Positions 10,669 to 22,245 of a stretch of DNA of 64,000 nt are shown here, piece after piece (position 1 is the first letter of the stretch; each line of letters starts with the position of its first letter). The stretch covers positions 75,481,001 through 75,545,000 of the forward strand of contig JAIOJX010000028.1 of the NCBI GenBank assembly GCA_022376925.1, given 5' to 3'. The notes beneath the pieces were generated by a model. It was not told the origin of the DNA. It saw only the letters and a list, made by a program, of their open reading frames with translations, and did not search any database. Origin of the DNA: Tragulus kanchil. Its lineage: Eukaryota > Chordata > Mammalia > Artiodactyla > Tragulidae. The position numbers and the translations under genes are program-made.

Positions 10669-12562
10669 CCTTATATTAAATTACTAGACTCACACTTTAA
10701 ATGAATAAAGTATAAAGTTCTGAATTTTACTTTGATATGTCTAGGTATGGATCTTAAAAAATTACTTCTTAATATCCTATTTTCTTTTGATGTGTCCTTT
10801 CCATTTGAAGACACAAGTCTTTCTTTTACCTCAAAGAGTTTTTCTACAATTATTTGAGTCTTGATTCCTCTCTCTTTAAGGAAGGAATAATTTAGACTAA
10901 TCATTGTCAGTAGTTGTTAAAGAAAGAGAGGAAAACCCAAAATATAGAGAGGTATGGAAATAAGAAGCACATTTAGGACAGTTTTAGGGGCACTGTATAT
11001 TTAATAAATAATGAAAATTTAATAACATTAAGAAATGTTAGTGAAGAAGAAAAAATCATGAAAAATGCTCACACCAAAATAACATCATAGCTGAACCTTG
11101 GGGGTAAAGTCATGAGGATGAGTGAGTAGTAAGGAGGAGAGAGAAGGCTGTGTTGAGAAAGAATGGAGGGAATTGGGGTCAGAGACCTAGAAGCTCTGTA
11201 CCTTTAAACCGGCAGGAAGAAGTACTGACAGCCCAGCGTCTCCATTTCTGGTGCTGCTTCTCCACCTCCTGCTCTGTCTCAGTCTGTGTGCACCAAGGGC
11301 ATGAAGACAGCCTGGGGGAGCGTGGGGTGATCTGGTTTTCTTCTTGTTGTTTGCATGACTTTTCAGACAGGTTGTTTCCACTGCGGGGAGCAGAGGGCTG
11401 AATCAACACATCCTCCTGAGGCAAGTTGGGAACCTCTGTGTGGATGCTAAGCCCCCTTTTCCTCATCAGAAAAACCAAATCTGTGTGGATAAAAAAATTT
11501 TCAAGTGACCAGAGATCTCAAAAGCAAATATAAATTCTTAGTAAAAATCATTTTATTTCAGTTGTCATAAATTTAATAGAAGAAAAAGAAACCAAAGTGA
11601 AATACAAGAAATTTTTAAGCTTCAGGTAAGTATTTCTTCAAAACAGATGTACTAATTTCTAAAATAATTCTAAGACAAATGAATAGAGTGAAATATCAAA
11701 ATACTGTGATTAGTACATACTTTCATAAAAGTCAAATGACATCTCTTATATCCAGATAGCCTTATATTAAATTACTAGACTCACACTTTAAATGAATAAA
11801 GTATAAAGTTCTGAATTTTACTTTGATATGTCTAGGTATGGATCTTAAAAAATTACTTCTTAATATCCTATTTTCTTTTGATGTGTCCTTTCCATTTGAA
11901 GACACAAGTCTTTCTTTACCTCAAAGAGTTTTTCTACAATTATTTGAGTCTTGATTCCTCTCTCTTTAAGGAAGGAATAATTTAGACTAATCATTGTCAG
12001 TAGTTGTTAAAGAAAGAGAGGAAAACCCAAAATATAGAGAGGTATGGAAATAAGAAGCACATTTAGGACAGTTTTAGGGGCACTGTATATTTAATAAATA
12101 ATGAAAATTTAATAACATTAAGAAATGTTAGTGAAGAAGAAAAAATCATGAAAAATGCTCACACCAAAATAACATCATAGCTGAACCTTGGGGGTAAAGT
12201 CATGAGGATGAGTGAGTAGTAAGGAGGAGAGAGAAGGCTGTGTTGAGAAAGAATGGAGGGAATTGGGGTCAGAGACCTAGAAGCTCTGTACCTTTAAACC
12301 GGCAGGAAGAAGTACTGACAGCCCAGCGTCTCCATTTCTGGTGCTGCTTCTCCACCTCCTGCTCTGTCTCAGTCTGTGTGCACCAAGGGCATGAAGACAG
12401 CCTGGGGGAGCGTGGGGTGATCTGGTTTTCTTCTTGTTGTTTGCATGACTTTTCAGACAGGTTGTTTCCACTGCGGGGAGCAGAGGGCTGAATCAACACA
12501 TCCTCCTGAGGCAAGTTGGGAACCTCTGTGTGGATGCTAAGCCCCCTTTTCCTCATCAGAAA
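10408..12562. repeat. Duplication 4: unit about 1090 bp
   Basis: Copy 1 is about 10408-11470 and copy 2 is 11501-12562. The segment beginning CAAGTGACCAGAGATCTC occurs at 9379, 10411 and 11502, because units 3 and 4 overlap. Between 11471 and 11500 about 30 bases match neither the true flank at 12559 onward nor the unit start, so this junction carries foreign or error-rich filler. No gene is recognised in the unit. Confidence 0.88.
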
Positions 12563-12729
12563 CTCATCAGGCTTTCTCTCTCTACTTCTAAGAGAGGATT
12601 CATGAAATGCTGTATGTGATGGGGCTTCGTGAACTGTGTTGTGTTTCATGGAGGAGAGAGACGGTGTAACTGTAATCATATTTTAAAGCTCTTTCTTCAC
12701 AGAAAAATATACAAACAACTAACAGCTAA

Positions 12730-12960
12730 GTGAGTAACCGTTTATGAGGCGTCAGCTCTTCTCAGGGTTCTTATCATTTTACCTTCATGGATGCCTTATG
12801 GGGTAGAGGCTATTTTTATTCCCCCTGTAGAGATGAAGTGATTGAGGCTAGAGAGGTTAAATAAATTTTCCAAGGTCACAGTGATGAAATCAGGATTTAA
12901 ACTCAAGGTAACCTCATTCAAGTGTCTGAACACTATGCCATCTGTATTATCCTCAGGAGT
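12730..12960 (-). mobile_element. MIR SINE, minus strand
   Basis: Antisense MIR pattern: GTAGAGATGAAGTGATTGAGGC, then GAGAGGTTAAATAAATTTTCC, AAGGTCACAGTGATGAAATC and AGGATTTAAACTCAAGG. This is the classic MIR core, an ancient mammal-wide tRNA-derived SINE. Decayed. Confidence 0.75.
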
Positions 12961-13590
12961 GAAACACCTGTTGTTGGTTGTCAATTTTCAAAATTCACCA
13001 TGGCCTGAAAGTTAATCTGGCTCTGCCTACATCCACCCATCTCCATCTCCACCTTGTCCCCTCTTTTCTCAACGCTGATGAAATGTAGTCAGACTTTGGA
13101 TAAAGAAGTAGGCTCAGGTAGAGGACACATAATTGATGTGACATGTGTGATACACTTAAATTTGTTCTTTCATCCCCAACTCAAGCTTGGACTGGTGCTT
13201 CTCTCATGTTTCCAGTAGCAAGAGCTTTGCCACTAGTTTCAAAATGAGTGAGATGGCCAATACCAAGTCCCAGAGAAGATCTGTGAGCAACTCTGATTGA
13301 ATAATGCAACCTACTGCTCCTCTGATAGCCCACCTCACAGTGTCCAGATTCTTTTTACGCCATCTACAAGCATTTTAGGCTGATTGTTTCCTTTCCCATA
13401 AATAGGGCTGGTGTGTGAGTCAGGATTGTACAGGGGTCATTCCAATTGCTCTTGAGATTGGAGAGTAAAAGATTGATAGTGTGATGGTTGTTTCTATTGA
13501 TGAGAATCCACTGGTAGAGAGTATAAAAGTTATTCAATGAATTGAGAGGAAACACATCTTCTGGCAAAATGGTTTCCTGGTTGCTTTGGC
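12961..13590. other. Low-repeat DNA, no gene seen
   Basis: No repeat or conserved reading frame recognised. It lies between duplications 4 and 5, so it should be true single-copy sequence. Confidence 0.45.
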
Positions 13591-13592
13591 TT

Positions 13593-15762
13593 TGGCCTGG
13601 ATGCTTGCCATCCTGGGGCCCTCTGTGTAGAGACGTTGAGAGTCTCTCCCCATCTCGTCATTGCTTTCCAGTCTCCAAATAGAGCATTACTGTTGCAATG
13701 AATGAGCAGGAAGCAGCTCCAAAACTGCTCATGTGGCCATGGAGAGACATAGTTTGTATAAAGCATAATTTTATAACTGGAAGAGGCACTGGAGGGTCAA
13801 TATCATTTCAAGTTGGACTTCCAGTAGTTTCCTCCCTCTTAAACTTGTTGCCTATTCTAACAATTCCTCAACTTTCAGAAGGGAATTTGATTGTCTTTAG
13901 TTAGTGAAATATCATGGTAATAAAAACAATTCTCTCTCTCTCTCTTTTGTACATACTCTTGCTGAGTCATGTCCAACTCTTTGGGACCCCATGGACTTTA
14001 ACCCACCAGGCCCTTCTGTCTACAGGATTAGCCAGGCAAGAGTACTGGAATGGGTTGCTATTTCCTTCTCCAGGGGATCTTCCCCACGTGGAATTGAACT
14101 CCCTTCTCTTGTGTCTCTTGCATTGGCAGATGGATTCTTTACCAGTGAACCAACCACCTGGGAATACTTTTAGTGGCAAGAAATGTATATTCTGTAGATC
14201 TGGGTGTGTGAAGTAGGAATGTGCCTTTTATCAAGCATCCCGGGAGAGTCTCGGGTTGGTGACTCAAGTGCCGCATTTTGAAAAATATGGGTTAAAAGTA
14301 GTATCTTTTCTGTGTAATAATATTGGTTTTGAATGCTAAGTTGACTGAACTTTAAAGAAGTTCTTTTTGTCCAAGATAGAGTAAAGGGGCCAGATTTATT
14401 CTTTGCCTAAAGTAACCAAAAACATCAGACAAGATATATGAGGTAATATATGGCTTTTGAAACACTGACCCCTAGGCAAGGGAGGGCAACTATCTCCAGG
14501 AAATCACAAACAAAAGAACTCAGACTGCTCTAACTGAAGTTTGAGAGTCCAGGCTGAACTGCAGGTGGATCTCCCTGAGTTGAAGAATGGCGCTAAGAGC
14601 CCAGGGGAACCAAGCTGACCAGAGTTCCTAGGACAGACCTCCAGAACCAAGAGACCCAAGAGATGTCCCTAGGTATTCATCAGGTGGCAACTACAAGATG
14701 GCCTGGATGCTTGCCATCCTGGGGCCCTCTGTGTAGAGACGTTGAGAGTCTCTCCCCATCTCGTCATTGCTTTCCAGTCTCCAAATAGAGCATTACTGTT
14801 GCAATGAATGAGCAGGAAGCAGCTCCAAAACTGCTCATGTGGCCATGGAGAGACATAGTTTGTATAAAGCATAATTTTATAACTGGAAGAGGCACTGGAG
14901 GGTCAATATCATTTCAAGTTGGACTTCCAGTAGTTTCCTCCCTCTTAAACTTGTTGCCTATTCTAACAATTCCTCAACTTTCAGAAGGGAATTTGATTGT
15001 CTTTAGTTAGTGAAATATCATGGTAATAAAAACAATTCTCTCTCTCTCTCTTTTGTACATACTCTTGCTGAGTCATGTCCAACTCTTTGGGACCCCATGG
15101 ACTTTAACCCACCAGGCCCTTCTGTCTACAGGATTAGCCAGGCAAGAGTACTGGAATGGGTTGCTATTTCCTTCTCCAGGGGATCTTCCCCACGTGGAAT
15201 TGAACTCCCTTCTCTTGTGTCTCTTGCATTGGCAGATGGATTCTTTACCAGTGAACCAACCACCTGGGAATACTTTTAGTGGCAAGAAATGTATATTCTG
15301 TAGATCTGGGTGTGTGAAGTAGGAATGTGCCTTTTATCAAGCATCCCGGGAGAGTCTCGGGTTGGTGACTCAAGTGCCGCATTTTGAAAAATATGGGTTA
15401 AAAGTAGTATCTTTTCTGTGTAATAATATTGGTTTTGAATGCTAAGTTGACTGAACTTTAAAGAAGTTCTTTTTGTCCAAGATAGAGTAAAGGGGCCAGA
15501 TTTATTCTTTGCCTAAAGTAACCAAAAACATCAGACAAGATATATGAGGTAATATATGGCTTTTGAAACACTGACCCCTAGGCAAGGGAGGGCAACTATC
15601 TCCAGGAAATCACAAACAAAAGAACTCAGACTGCTCTAACTGAAGTTTGAGAGTCCAGGCTGAACTGCAGGTGGATCTCCCTGAGTTGAAGAATGGCGCT
15701 AAGAGCCCAGGGGAACCAAGCTGACCAGAGTTCCTAGGACAGACCTCCAGAACCAAGAGACC
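13593..15762. repeat. Duplication 5: unit about 1106 bp
   Basis: Copy 1 is 13593-14698 and copy 2 is 14699-15762+. The end of copy 1 (14660-14698) is a shortened version of the true flank at 15760-15838: both contain AGGTATTCATCAGG and CAACTACAAGATGGC in order, but copy 1 lacks about 40 bases and has extra changes. This is among the clearest signs of an error-rich contig end. Confidence 0.9.
13938..14170 (-). mobile_element. Bov-tA SINE next to a (CT)n tract
   Basis: Antisense Bov-tA: GAGTCATGTCCAACTCTTTG, ACCCCATGGACT, GGCAAGAGTACTGGAATGGG, CTTCTCCAGGGGATCTTCC and the reverse tRNA-like head. A short (CT)n tract at about 13930-13944 precedes it. The duplicated copy is at 15044-15276. Confidence 0.88.
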
Positions 15763-16050
15763 CGCACAGAGAGAGGGCACTGGAGACATGCGGGAAGGCC
15801 CCTCAGGTATTCATCAGGGTGAGGCAACTACAAGATGGCTAGAGTGAAGAAGGTGGGGTGCAAAAATAGGGGAAGGTGGGGTGCAAATGAAGGAGGAGGT
15901 GGAGAGTAGTGCCCTAGAATCACAGAAGTCCAGGATGATTGCTTCTCTCCAACCAGACTGGAAACTCATACCTCATGGAGTATTAGGCAGAACAGTCAGG
16001 AAGCTCTGTCCTCAGTAATGGGGAATAATTAGCCCTACACTGAATTCTGC
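15280..16050. other. Unassigned, possible old repeat
   Basis: The stretch with AGGCTGAACTGCAGGTGGAT and AAGCTGACCAGAGTTCCTAGG has the flavour of an old LINE 5' region, but I cannot assign it. No conserved coding frame. Confidence 0.3.
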
Positions 16051-16055
16051 TCCTG

Positions 16056-16290
16056 AGGTGCTTGTGTGCATGCATGCTAAATCTGCAGTTGTGTCTGACT
16101 CTTTGCAACCCCATGGACTGTAACCCACCCGTCTCCTTGTCCACAGGATTCTTTAGGCAAGGATACTGGAGCAGGTAGTTTATCCCTTCTCCAGGGGATC
16201 TTCCCAGACCTAGGGACTGAACCCACATTGCTTATGTCTCCTGCATTGGCAGGCAGGTTCCTTACTCACTAGTACTACCTGGAAACCACC
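16056..16290 (-). mobile_element. Bov-tA SINE
   Basis: Antisense copy: GTGTGCATGCATGCTAAATC, TGTGTCTGACTCTTTGCAAC, CCCATGGACTGTAACCCACC, CTTCTCCAGGGGATCTTCCC and the reverse tRNA-like head TTGGCAGGCAGGTTCCTTAC. Moderately diverged and single copy in this window. Confidence 0.88.
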
Positions 16291-17212
16291 ACCTCCCTGA
16301 CATGCCTAACAAATCATAGAAAATTGATACCTGAGAAAATTGATACCTGAGAAGGTCAGACTGCTCCCAGGTCACCTACTCATCCCAAAACAGACCTCAG
16401 GAATATTTAGAGATATTTTTCAAAAAACCCAGCACCCAATGAGGCAAAATTCTTACCAAAATAGTAAAGCAGTTGTGTTTAAAATGGAAATACACTGTCC
16501 TTGACTGTCATAGAGGAGTATTTCCACATACATTTTTGTACCATTACAAAGTCAAACAGTCAAGTCCTTCACTGTAACATCCTGTACAGAACAAACTGGA
16601 GTCTGCCAAACCATGGGCTGTGTTGATATTTACCTTGGCTTCTGAGATAGCAGATCCTCTTTCTTGTCTATAATTGTTTTTTTAAATCCTTATCCTGTGT
16701 TTGATAACTCCAACTTCCCCACTGGATTAAGGGAAGGTAAGCTCAGTCAGTGCATTATGTATCCATCCCAAGGGTTGGAAGGTGGGGGCTATGAATGAAG
16801 GGTGAGGTGGGGTGGATTCTCTAAGGCTGATGAGTAACTTGGAAGCAAATACCTTAGAGAGCAGTAAGGGCCAAACCAGGGAAGCCAAGATCTGCTGAGA
16901 GGTCTAAGGGTTGGGTTCAGTGAGGGTTTAGAACCAGAAGCCTTTGAAATTCAACAAGATTATACAGTAATTGAAGTCACCAATGTTGTGTTAGGACTGA
17001 AGCTGAAGAGTCAGACTTGACTTTGCTACTAGCAGTTTGAGGTTGGGTTAGAGAAGTTACTCTGGGGTCATGCCTGAGCTTAATGCTCTAAGAGTCCATA
17101 ACTGAGCTACAAGCTTTCTTCTTGGGATGTCTATTCTCTTCTCGGATAAAACCATTTTTAATTTGGTTACCAGGTGAGTTTCTCTGATTCATCAAATCCC
17201 TGAAGTTCAGTT
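16291..17212. other. Low-repeat DNA, no gene seen
   Basis: A direct repeat of the 17-base AGAAAATTGATACCTGA occurs at 16318-16350. Otherwise nothing is recognised. From 16650 onward it is repeated by duplication 6. Confidence 0.45.
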
Positions 17213-18798
17213 TGACACCCTATCTTTTTTTTTTTTTTTAAGTTTTTTGGCCACTTTTTTGGTCTTTCACTTATTTATTTTCATCCATCTTTGTTCTTTG
17301 GCCTGTGTGGGCCTCTCATCACAGTGGCTGCTCTCGTCACAGAGCACCAGATCTGGGCGCATGCACTGCAGAGCGCTGGCTTGGTAGTTGGACATATTAG
17401 TCCAGCCGCTCTGCGGCATGTGGGATCTTCCCAGGCCAGGGATGGAACTGGCATCCCTGGAATATGCAAGGCATATTCCTTACCCACTGGACCACCGCGG
17501 AAGCCCACTCATTAAACTGACACCCTATCTTCTGGGTATCTCTTCTTTAATGCTTTGCTGCTTGTAAACACAAGTGTTCTTCAGTTTGGCTGGTGCTCTC
17601 CCATTCCTCCTGAGCAGATAGGTGACTTTTCTTCATACAATTATAAATCTCTTGAGTGCTGGAAAAGTTTATGTTTCTTAAAATATTTTGTCCCCGATCA
17701 GTCTGTAGGAAACTCTTGGCCTGATTGGGAAGGTTAAGCAGATCCTCTTTCTTGTCTATAATTGTTTTTTTAAATCCTTATCCTGTGTTTGATAACTCCA
17801 ACTTCCCCACTGGATTAAGGGAAGGTAAGCTCAGTCAGTGCATTATGTATCCATCCCAAGGGCTGGAAGGTGGGGGCTATGAATGAAGGGTGAGGTGGGG
17901 TGGATTCTCTAAGGCTGATGAGTAACTTGGAAGCAAATACCTTAGAGAGCAGTAAGGGCCAAACCAGGGAAGCCAAGATCTGCTGAGAGGTCTAAGGGTT
18001 GGGTTCAGTGAGGGTTTAGAACCAGAAGCCTTTGAAATTCAACAAGATTATACAGTAATTGAAGTCACCAATGTTGTGTTAGGACTGAAGCTGAAGAGTC
18101 AGACTTGACTTTGCTACTAGCAGTTTGAGGTTGGGTTAGAGAAGTTACTCTGGGGTCATGCCTGAGCTTAATGCTCTAAGAGTCCATAACTGAGCTACAA
18201 GCTTTCTTCTTGGGATGTCTATTCTCTTCTCGGATAAAACCATTTTTAATTTGGTTACCAGGTGAGTTTCTCTGATTCATCAAATCCCTGAAGTTCAGTT
18301 TGACACCCTATCTTCCTTTTTTTTTTTAAGTTTTTTGGCCACTTTTTTGGTCTTTCACTTATTTATTTTCATCCATCTTTGTTCTTTGGCCTGTGTGGGC
18401 CTCTCATCACAGTGGCTGCTCTCGTCACAGAGCACCAGATCTGGGCGCATGCACTGCAGAGCGCTGGCTTGGTAGTTGGACATATTAGTCCAGCCGCTCT
18501 GCGGCATGTGGGATCTTCCCAGGCCAGGGATGGAACTGGCATCCCTGGAATATGCAAGGCATATTCCTTACCCACTGGACCACCGCGGAAGCCCACTCAT
18601 TAAACTGACACCCTATCTTCTGGGTATCTCTTCTTTAATGCTTTGCTGCTTGTAAACACAAGTGTTCTTCAGTTTGGCTGGTGCTCTCCCATTCCTCCTG
18701 AGCAGATAGGTGACTTTTCTTCATACAATTATAAATCTCTTGAGTGCTGGAAAAGTTTATGTTTCTTAAAATATTTTGTCCCCGATCAGTCTGTAGGA
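16650..18798. repeat. Duplication 6: unit about 1088 bp
   Basis: Copy 1 is 16650-17736 and copy 2 is 17737-18798. It includes one SINE. Differences: GGTTGGAAGG versus GGCTGGAAGG near 16775/17863, and the SINE tail length. After GTCTGTAGGAAA, copy 1 ends with about 25 bases (17710-17736) not found after copy 2, a junction scar. Confidence 0.9.
17227..17506 (-). mobile_element. CHR-like SINE, full length
   Basis: Minus-strand copy with a T-run tail at 17227, the CATCCATCTTTGTTCTTTGG block, the GC-rich middle and the reverse head ending GGACCACCGCGGAAGCCC. 14-bp TSDs TGACACCCTATCTT lie at 17213-17226 and 17518-17531; about 11 extra bases (ACTCATTAAAC) lie between the head and the right TSD. The duplicated copy is at about 18316-18594. 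Confidence 0.88.
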
Positions 18799-19054
18799 AA
18801 GCTCCTTCTTGAAGATAATGACAAGATACCACCACTATTATGGGATAGAAATGTTACTTTCTTTAAAGGATTGGAGTTACAGGTTAGCCTTTGAAAAAAT
18901 TGGAAATCAGTTTGTCCTTTAAAGCAGGGATGATAAGGTCATGTTTTCACCTGGAAAGGAGACTTGTGATCAGAAGTCTTCCAAAACTTTATTTTTATTC
19001 CCACCGTTGGCTGGACTATGGACTGTGTTACTTATAGTTGGAATGCACAAGTGC

Positions 19055-19205
19055 ATTTTGTTGTTGTTCAGGCTCTGAGTCGTATCTGGCTCTATGACTC
19101 CATGGACTTCAGCACATCAGGCTTCCCTGTTCCTCACCATCTTCTAGAGTTTACAAAAGTTCATGTCCATTGAATCGGTGATGCCATCCAACCATCTCAC
19201 TGGTC
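19055..19205 (-). mobile_element. BovB 3' end fragment
   Basis: Antisense BovB 3' terminus starting TTGTTGTTGTTCAGGCTCTG and continuing GACTCCATGGACTTCAGCAC, AGTTCATGTCCATTGAATCG and GATGCCATCCAACCATCTCA. Heavily 5'-truncated, as is usual for BovB insertions. Confidence 0.8.
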
Positions 19206-19604
19206 AGTATTCCTATGGGCACTATGATGTTTCTTGTGGCACGAATGATTCACTTTGCAGTAGTTAATAATGATAACAGTAACAACAACAATAGCAGTGT
19301 TAAATGGTGGATGGAGGAAGTCTGTCATTTTGATTTCCTTCAAATCAGCCTTGTTTGGAGGAGGTTCTCTTCTACTCTGGTGTTTTCTGATGAGAGAGAT
19401 ACATATGAGAGAGATTAAATGAGTATGGGTAAGGCTTTTTGCCTACACCTGATGAGTTTAATGCTACCTCATGTAATCCTGCACATGCCTGGGGTCTTCT
19501 GCCTACTAGGAAGATGCAATCAAGGACACAAATTGTGGTTTCTGGAGACAGTTGAAGAACTGCTTTAATCTGTTGTTAATTATGGAAAGTGTTGCTGGTT
19601 TTTG

Positions 19605-19770
19605 CCTCTGACATTTTGTTTTTATTCTGTCAGTAAGTCATGTCTGACACTTTGCAACCCTTTGGACTACAGCAGGCCTGGCTTCTCTGTCTTACTCTAT
19701 CTAACAGAATTTGCTCAAATTCGTGTCCATTGAGTCAGTGTTACTATCTAACCATCTCATCAGGTTAGTC
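19605..19770 (-). mobile_element. BovB 3' end fragment
   Basis: A second short antisense BovB terminus: GTCAGTAAGTCATGTCTGAC, TTTGGACTACAGCAGGCCTG, AATTCGTGTCCATTGAGTCA and CTAACCATCTCATC. More decayed than the fragment at 19055. Duplicated copy at 20691-20857. Confidence 0.75.
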
Positions 19771-19844
19771 CAGTTGGTTAGGTTAATTCGGGCCCAGTCA
19801 ATCTTAAATACGTAAATAACAATTACAGGGGCAGGAAGTTTTTT

Positions 19845-19940
19845 TTTTTTTTTTTTTTTTAAATATTTGAAACACAGTTGATATACAGTATTGCATTAGT
19901 CAGTGGTGTACAGCAGAGTGATTCAGATGTATACGTGTGT
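19845..19940 (-). mobile_element. L1 3' UTR start (minus strand), T-rich edge
   Basis: A run of about 20 T, then AAATATTTGAAACACAGTTG, GTGTACAGCAGAGTGATTCA and GATGTATACGTGTGTG, the antisense 3' UTR of an artiodactyl L1. Two Bov-tA elements interrupt it and it seems to resume at 21450-22245. Copy at 20932-21027. Confidence 0.7.
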
Positions 19941-19944
19941 GTGT

Positions 19945-20138
19945 ATTGTGCTAAGTTGTTTTAGTTGTGTCCGACTCTTTGCTCCTCTGTCCATGGAATT
20001 TTCCAGGCAAGAATACCGGAGTGAGTTGCCATTTCCTCCTCCAGAGGATCTTCCAGACCCAAGGTTGGAACCCGCGTCACAGTTCTCCTGCATTGTCAGG
20101 CGGGTTCTTTACCACTAGCACCACCTGGAAGCCCCATA
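19945..20138 (-). mobile_element. Bov-tA SINE, left arm of a head-to-head pair
   Basis: Antisense Bov-tA from GTGCTAAGTTGTTTTAGTTG through GTGTCCGACTCTTTG to the reverse head ACCACCTGGAAGCCCC. Its tRNA head faces the head of the next Bov-tA, only about 30 bp away. Copy at 21032-21225. Confidence 0.88.
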
Positions 20139-20168
20139 CACAAGCACACACACATACACACATTTATA

Positions 20169-20345
20169 TGGGCTTCCCAGGTGGCACTAGTGGTAAAAAC
20201 CTGCCCGCCAATGTACAAGAGACATAAGAGATGTGGGCTCGATCCATGGGTCAGGAAGAGCCCCTGGAGGAGGGCACAGAATCCCATGGACAGAGGAGAC
20301 TGGTGGGCTACAGTTCATGGGGTCACAAAGAGTTGGGTTTCGAGC
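20169..20345 (+). mobile_element. Bov-tA SINE, right arm of a head-to-head pair
   Basis: Sense Bov-tA: GGGCTTCCCAGGTGGCACTA head, GGCTCGATCCATGGGTCAGG, CCATGGACAGAGGAGACTGG and GGGGTCACAAAGAGTTGGG. Together with 19945-20138 it forms an inverted repeat with a CA/TG-rich spacer (20140-20165). Copy at 21256-21432. Confidence 0.88.
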
Positions 20346-21449
20346 AGTAGTTAATAATGATAACAGTAACAACAACAATAGCAGTGTTAAATGGTGGATG
20401 GAGGAAGTCTGTCATTTTGATTTCCTTCAAATCAGCCTTGTTTGGAGGAGGTTCTCTTCTACTCTGGTGTTTTCTGATGAGAGAGATACATATGAGAGAG
20501 ATTAAATGAGTATGGGTAAGGCTTTTTGCCTACACCTGATGAGTTTAATGCTACCTCATGTAATCCTGCACATGCCTGGGGTCTTCTGCCTACTAGGAAG
20601 ATGCAATCAAGGACACAAATTGTGGTTTCTGGAGACAGTTGAAGAACTGCTTTAATCTGTTGTTAATTATGGAAAGTGTTGCTGGTTTTTGCCTCTGACA
20701 TTTTGTTTTTATTCTGTCAGTAAGTCATGTCTGACACTTTGCAACCCTTTGGACTACAGCAGGCCTGGCTTCTCTGTCTTACTCTATCTAACAGAATTTG
20801 CTCAAATTCGTGTCCATTGAGTCAGTGTTACTATCTAACCATCTCATCAGGTTAGTCCAGTTGGTTAGGTTAATTCGGGCCCAGTCAATCTTAAATACGT
20901 AAATAACAATTACAGGGGCAGGAAGTTTTTTTTTTTTTTTTTTTTTTAAATATTTGAAACACAGTTGATATACAGTATTGCATTAGTCAGTGGTGTACAG
21001 CAGAGTGATTCAGATGTATACGTGTGTGTGTATTGTGCTAAGTTGTTTTAGTTGTGTCCGACTCTTTGCTCCTCTGTCCATGGAATTTTCCAGGCAAGAA
21101 TACCGGAGTGAGTTGCCATTTCCTCCTCCAGAGGATCTTCCAGACCCAAGGTTGGAACCCGCGTCACAGTTCTCCTGCATTGTCAGGCGGGTTCTTTACC
21201 ACTAGCACCACCTGGAAGCCCCATACACAAGCACACACACATACACACATTTATATGGGCTTCCCAGGTGGCACTAGTGGTAAAAACCTGCCCGCCAATG
21301 TACAAGAGACATAAGAGATGTGGGCTCGATCCATGGGTCAGGAAGAGCCCCTGGAGGAGGGCACAGAATCCCATGGACAGAGGAGACTGGTGGGCTACAG
21401 TTCATGGGGTCACAAAAAGTTGGGTTTGGCTGAAGCAACTTACTAACTT

Positions 21450-22245
21450 ATGGGTGTGTGTGTGTGTGTGTATGTGTGCACACACATATATATGAGATTC
21501 TTGTTGTTTATTTTATATATAGTACTTTGTATTTGCTAATTCCAAATTCCTGTATTATCTCCCCTTTCTTTTTCCCTTTGGTAACAGTGTTTTCTATGAC
21601 TATGAGATAGTTTCTGTTTTATAAATAAGTTCATTTGTGTCATATTTTGGAGTCTACATATAAGAAATATCATATGGTACTTGTCTGCCTTTTTTGACTT
21701 GTTTCGTGTAGTATGATAGTCTTTAGGTCTACCCATGTTGCTCCAAATGGCATTATTTCCATCTTTTTATGACTGAGTAGTATTCCATTATGTATACCAC
21801 ATCTACTTTGTTCATTCATTTGCTGATTTACATTGTTTACATGTCTTAGCTATTATAAATGGTACTACTCTGACACAGGGGTGCATGTATCCTTTCAAGT
21901 TACACTTGTCTCTGGATATTGCCCAGGACTGGGATTGCAGAATCATAGGGTAACTCTGTTTTATTTTTTTAAGGAACCTCCATGCCATTCTTCATAGTAG
22001 CTGAGTCAATTTATATTCCCATCAACCATGCAGAAGAGTTCTCTTCTCCACATCCTCTCCAACATTTGTTATTTTCAGACTTTTTAGTGATTGACATTCT
22101 GACCAGTATGAGGTGGTACTTCATGGGAGTTTTGATGGATATTTCTCTAATAATTAGTGATACTGAGCATGATTTCCTGTGCTTGTTGGCCACCTGTATG
22201 TCTTCTTCTTTCCATCTGTATGTCTTCTTTGGACATAGTCTTTAG
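21450..22245 (-). mobile_element. L1 3' UTR and ORF2 C-terminal remnant, minus strand
   Basis: Starts in a (GT)n tract, then reads antisense through the L1 3' UTR into ORF2. Reverse frames give L1 C-terminal phrases such as YHMIFLICRL and the KCWRGCGE zinc-knuckle lead (reverse frame 22011-22193). Frames are interrupted throughout. It is much older than the L1 at 52-62 kb. Confidence 0.8.

Larger units (their letters stand above)
19257..21420. repeat. Duplication 7: unit 1087 bp
   Basis: Copy 1 is 19257-20343 and copy 2 is 20344-21420. Each holds a BovB 3' fragment, an L1 edge and the Bov-tA pair. The junction is abrupt: GAGTTGGGTTTCGAGCAGTAG joins the Bov-tA end to the unit start, whereas copy 2 continues GGGTTTGGCTGAAGCAACTTAC. 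A G-to-A change separates CACAAAGAGTT and CACAAAAAGTT. Confidence 0.9.
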
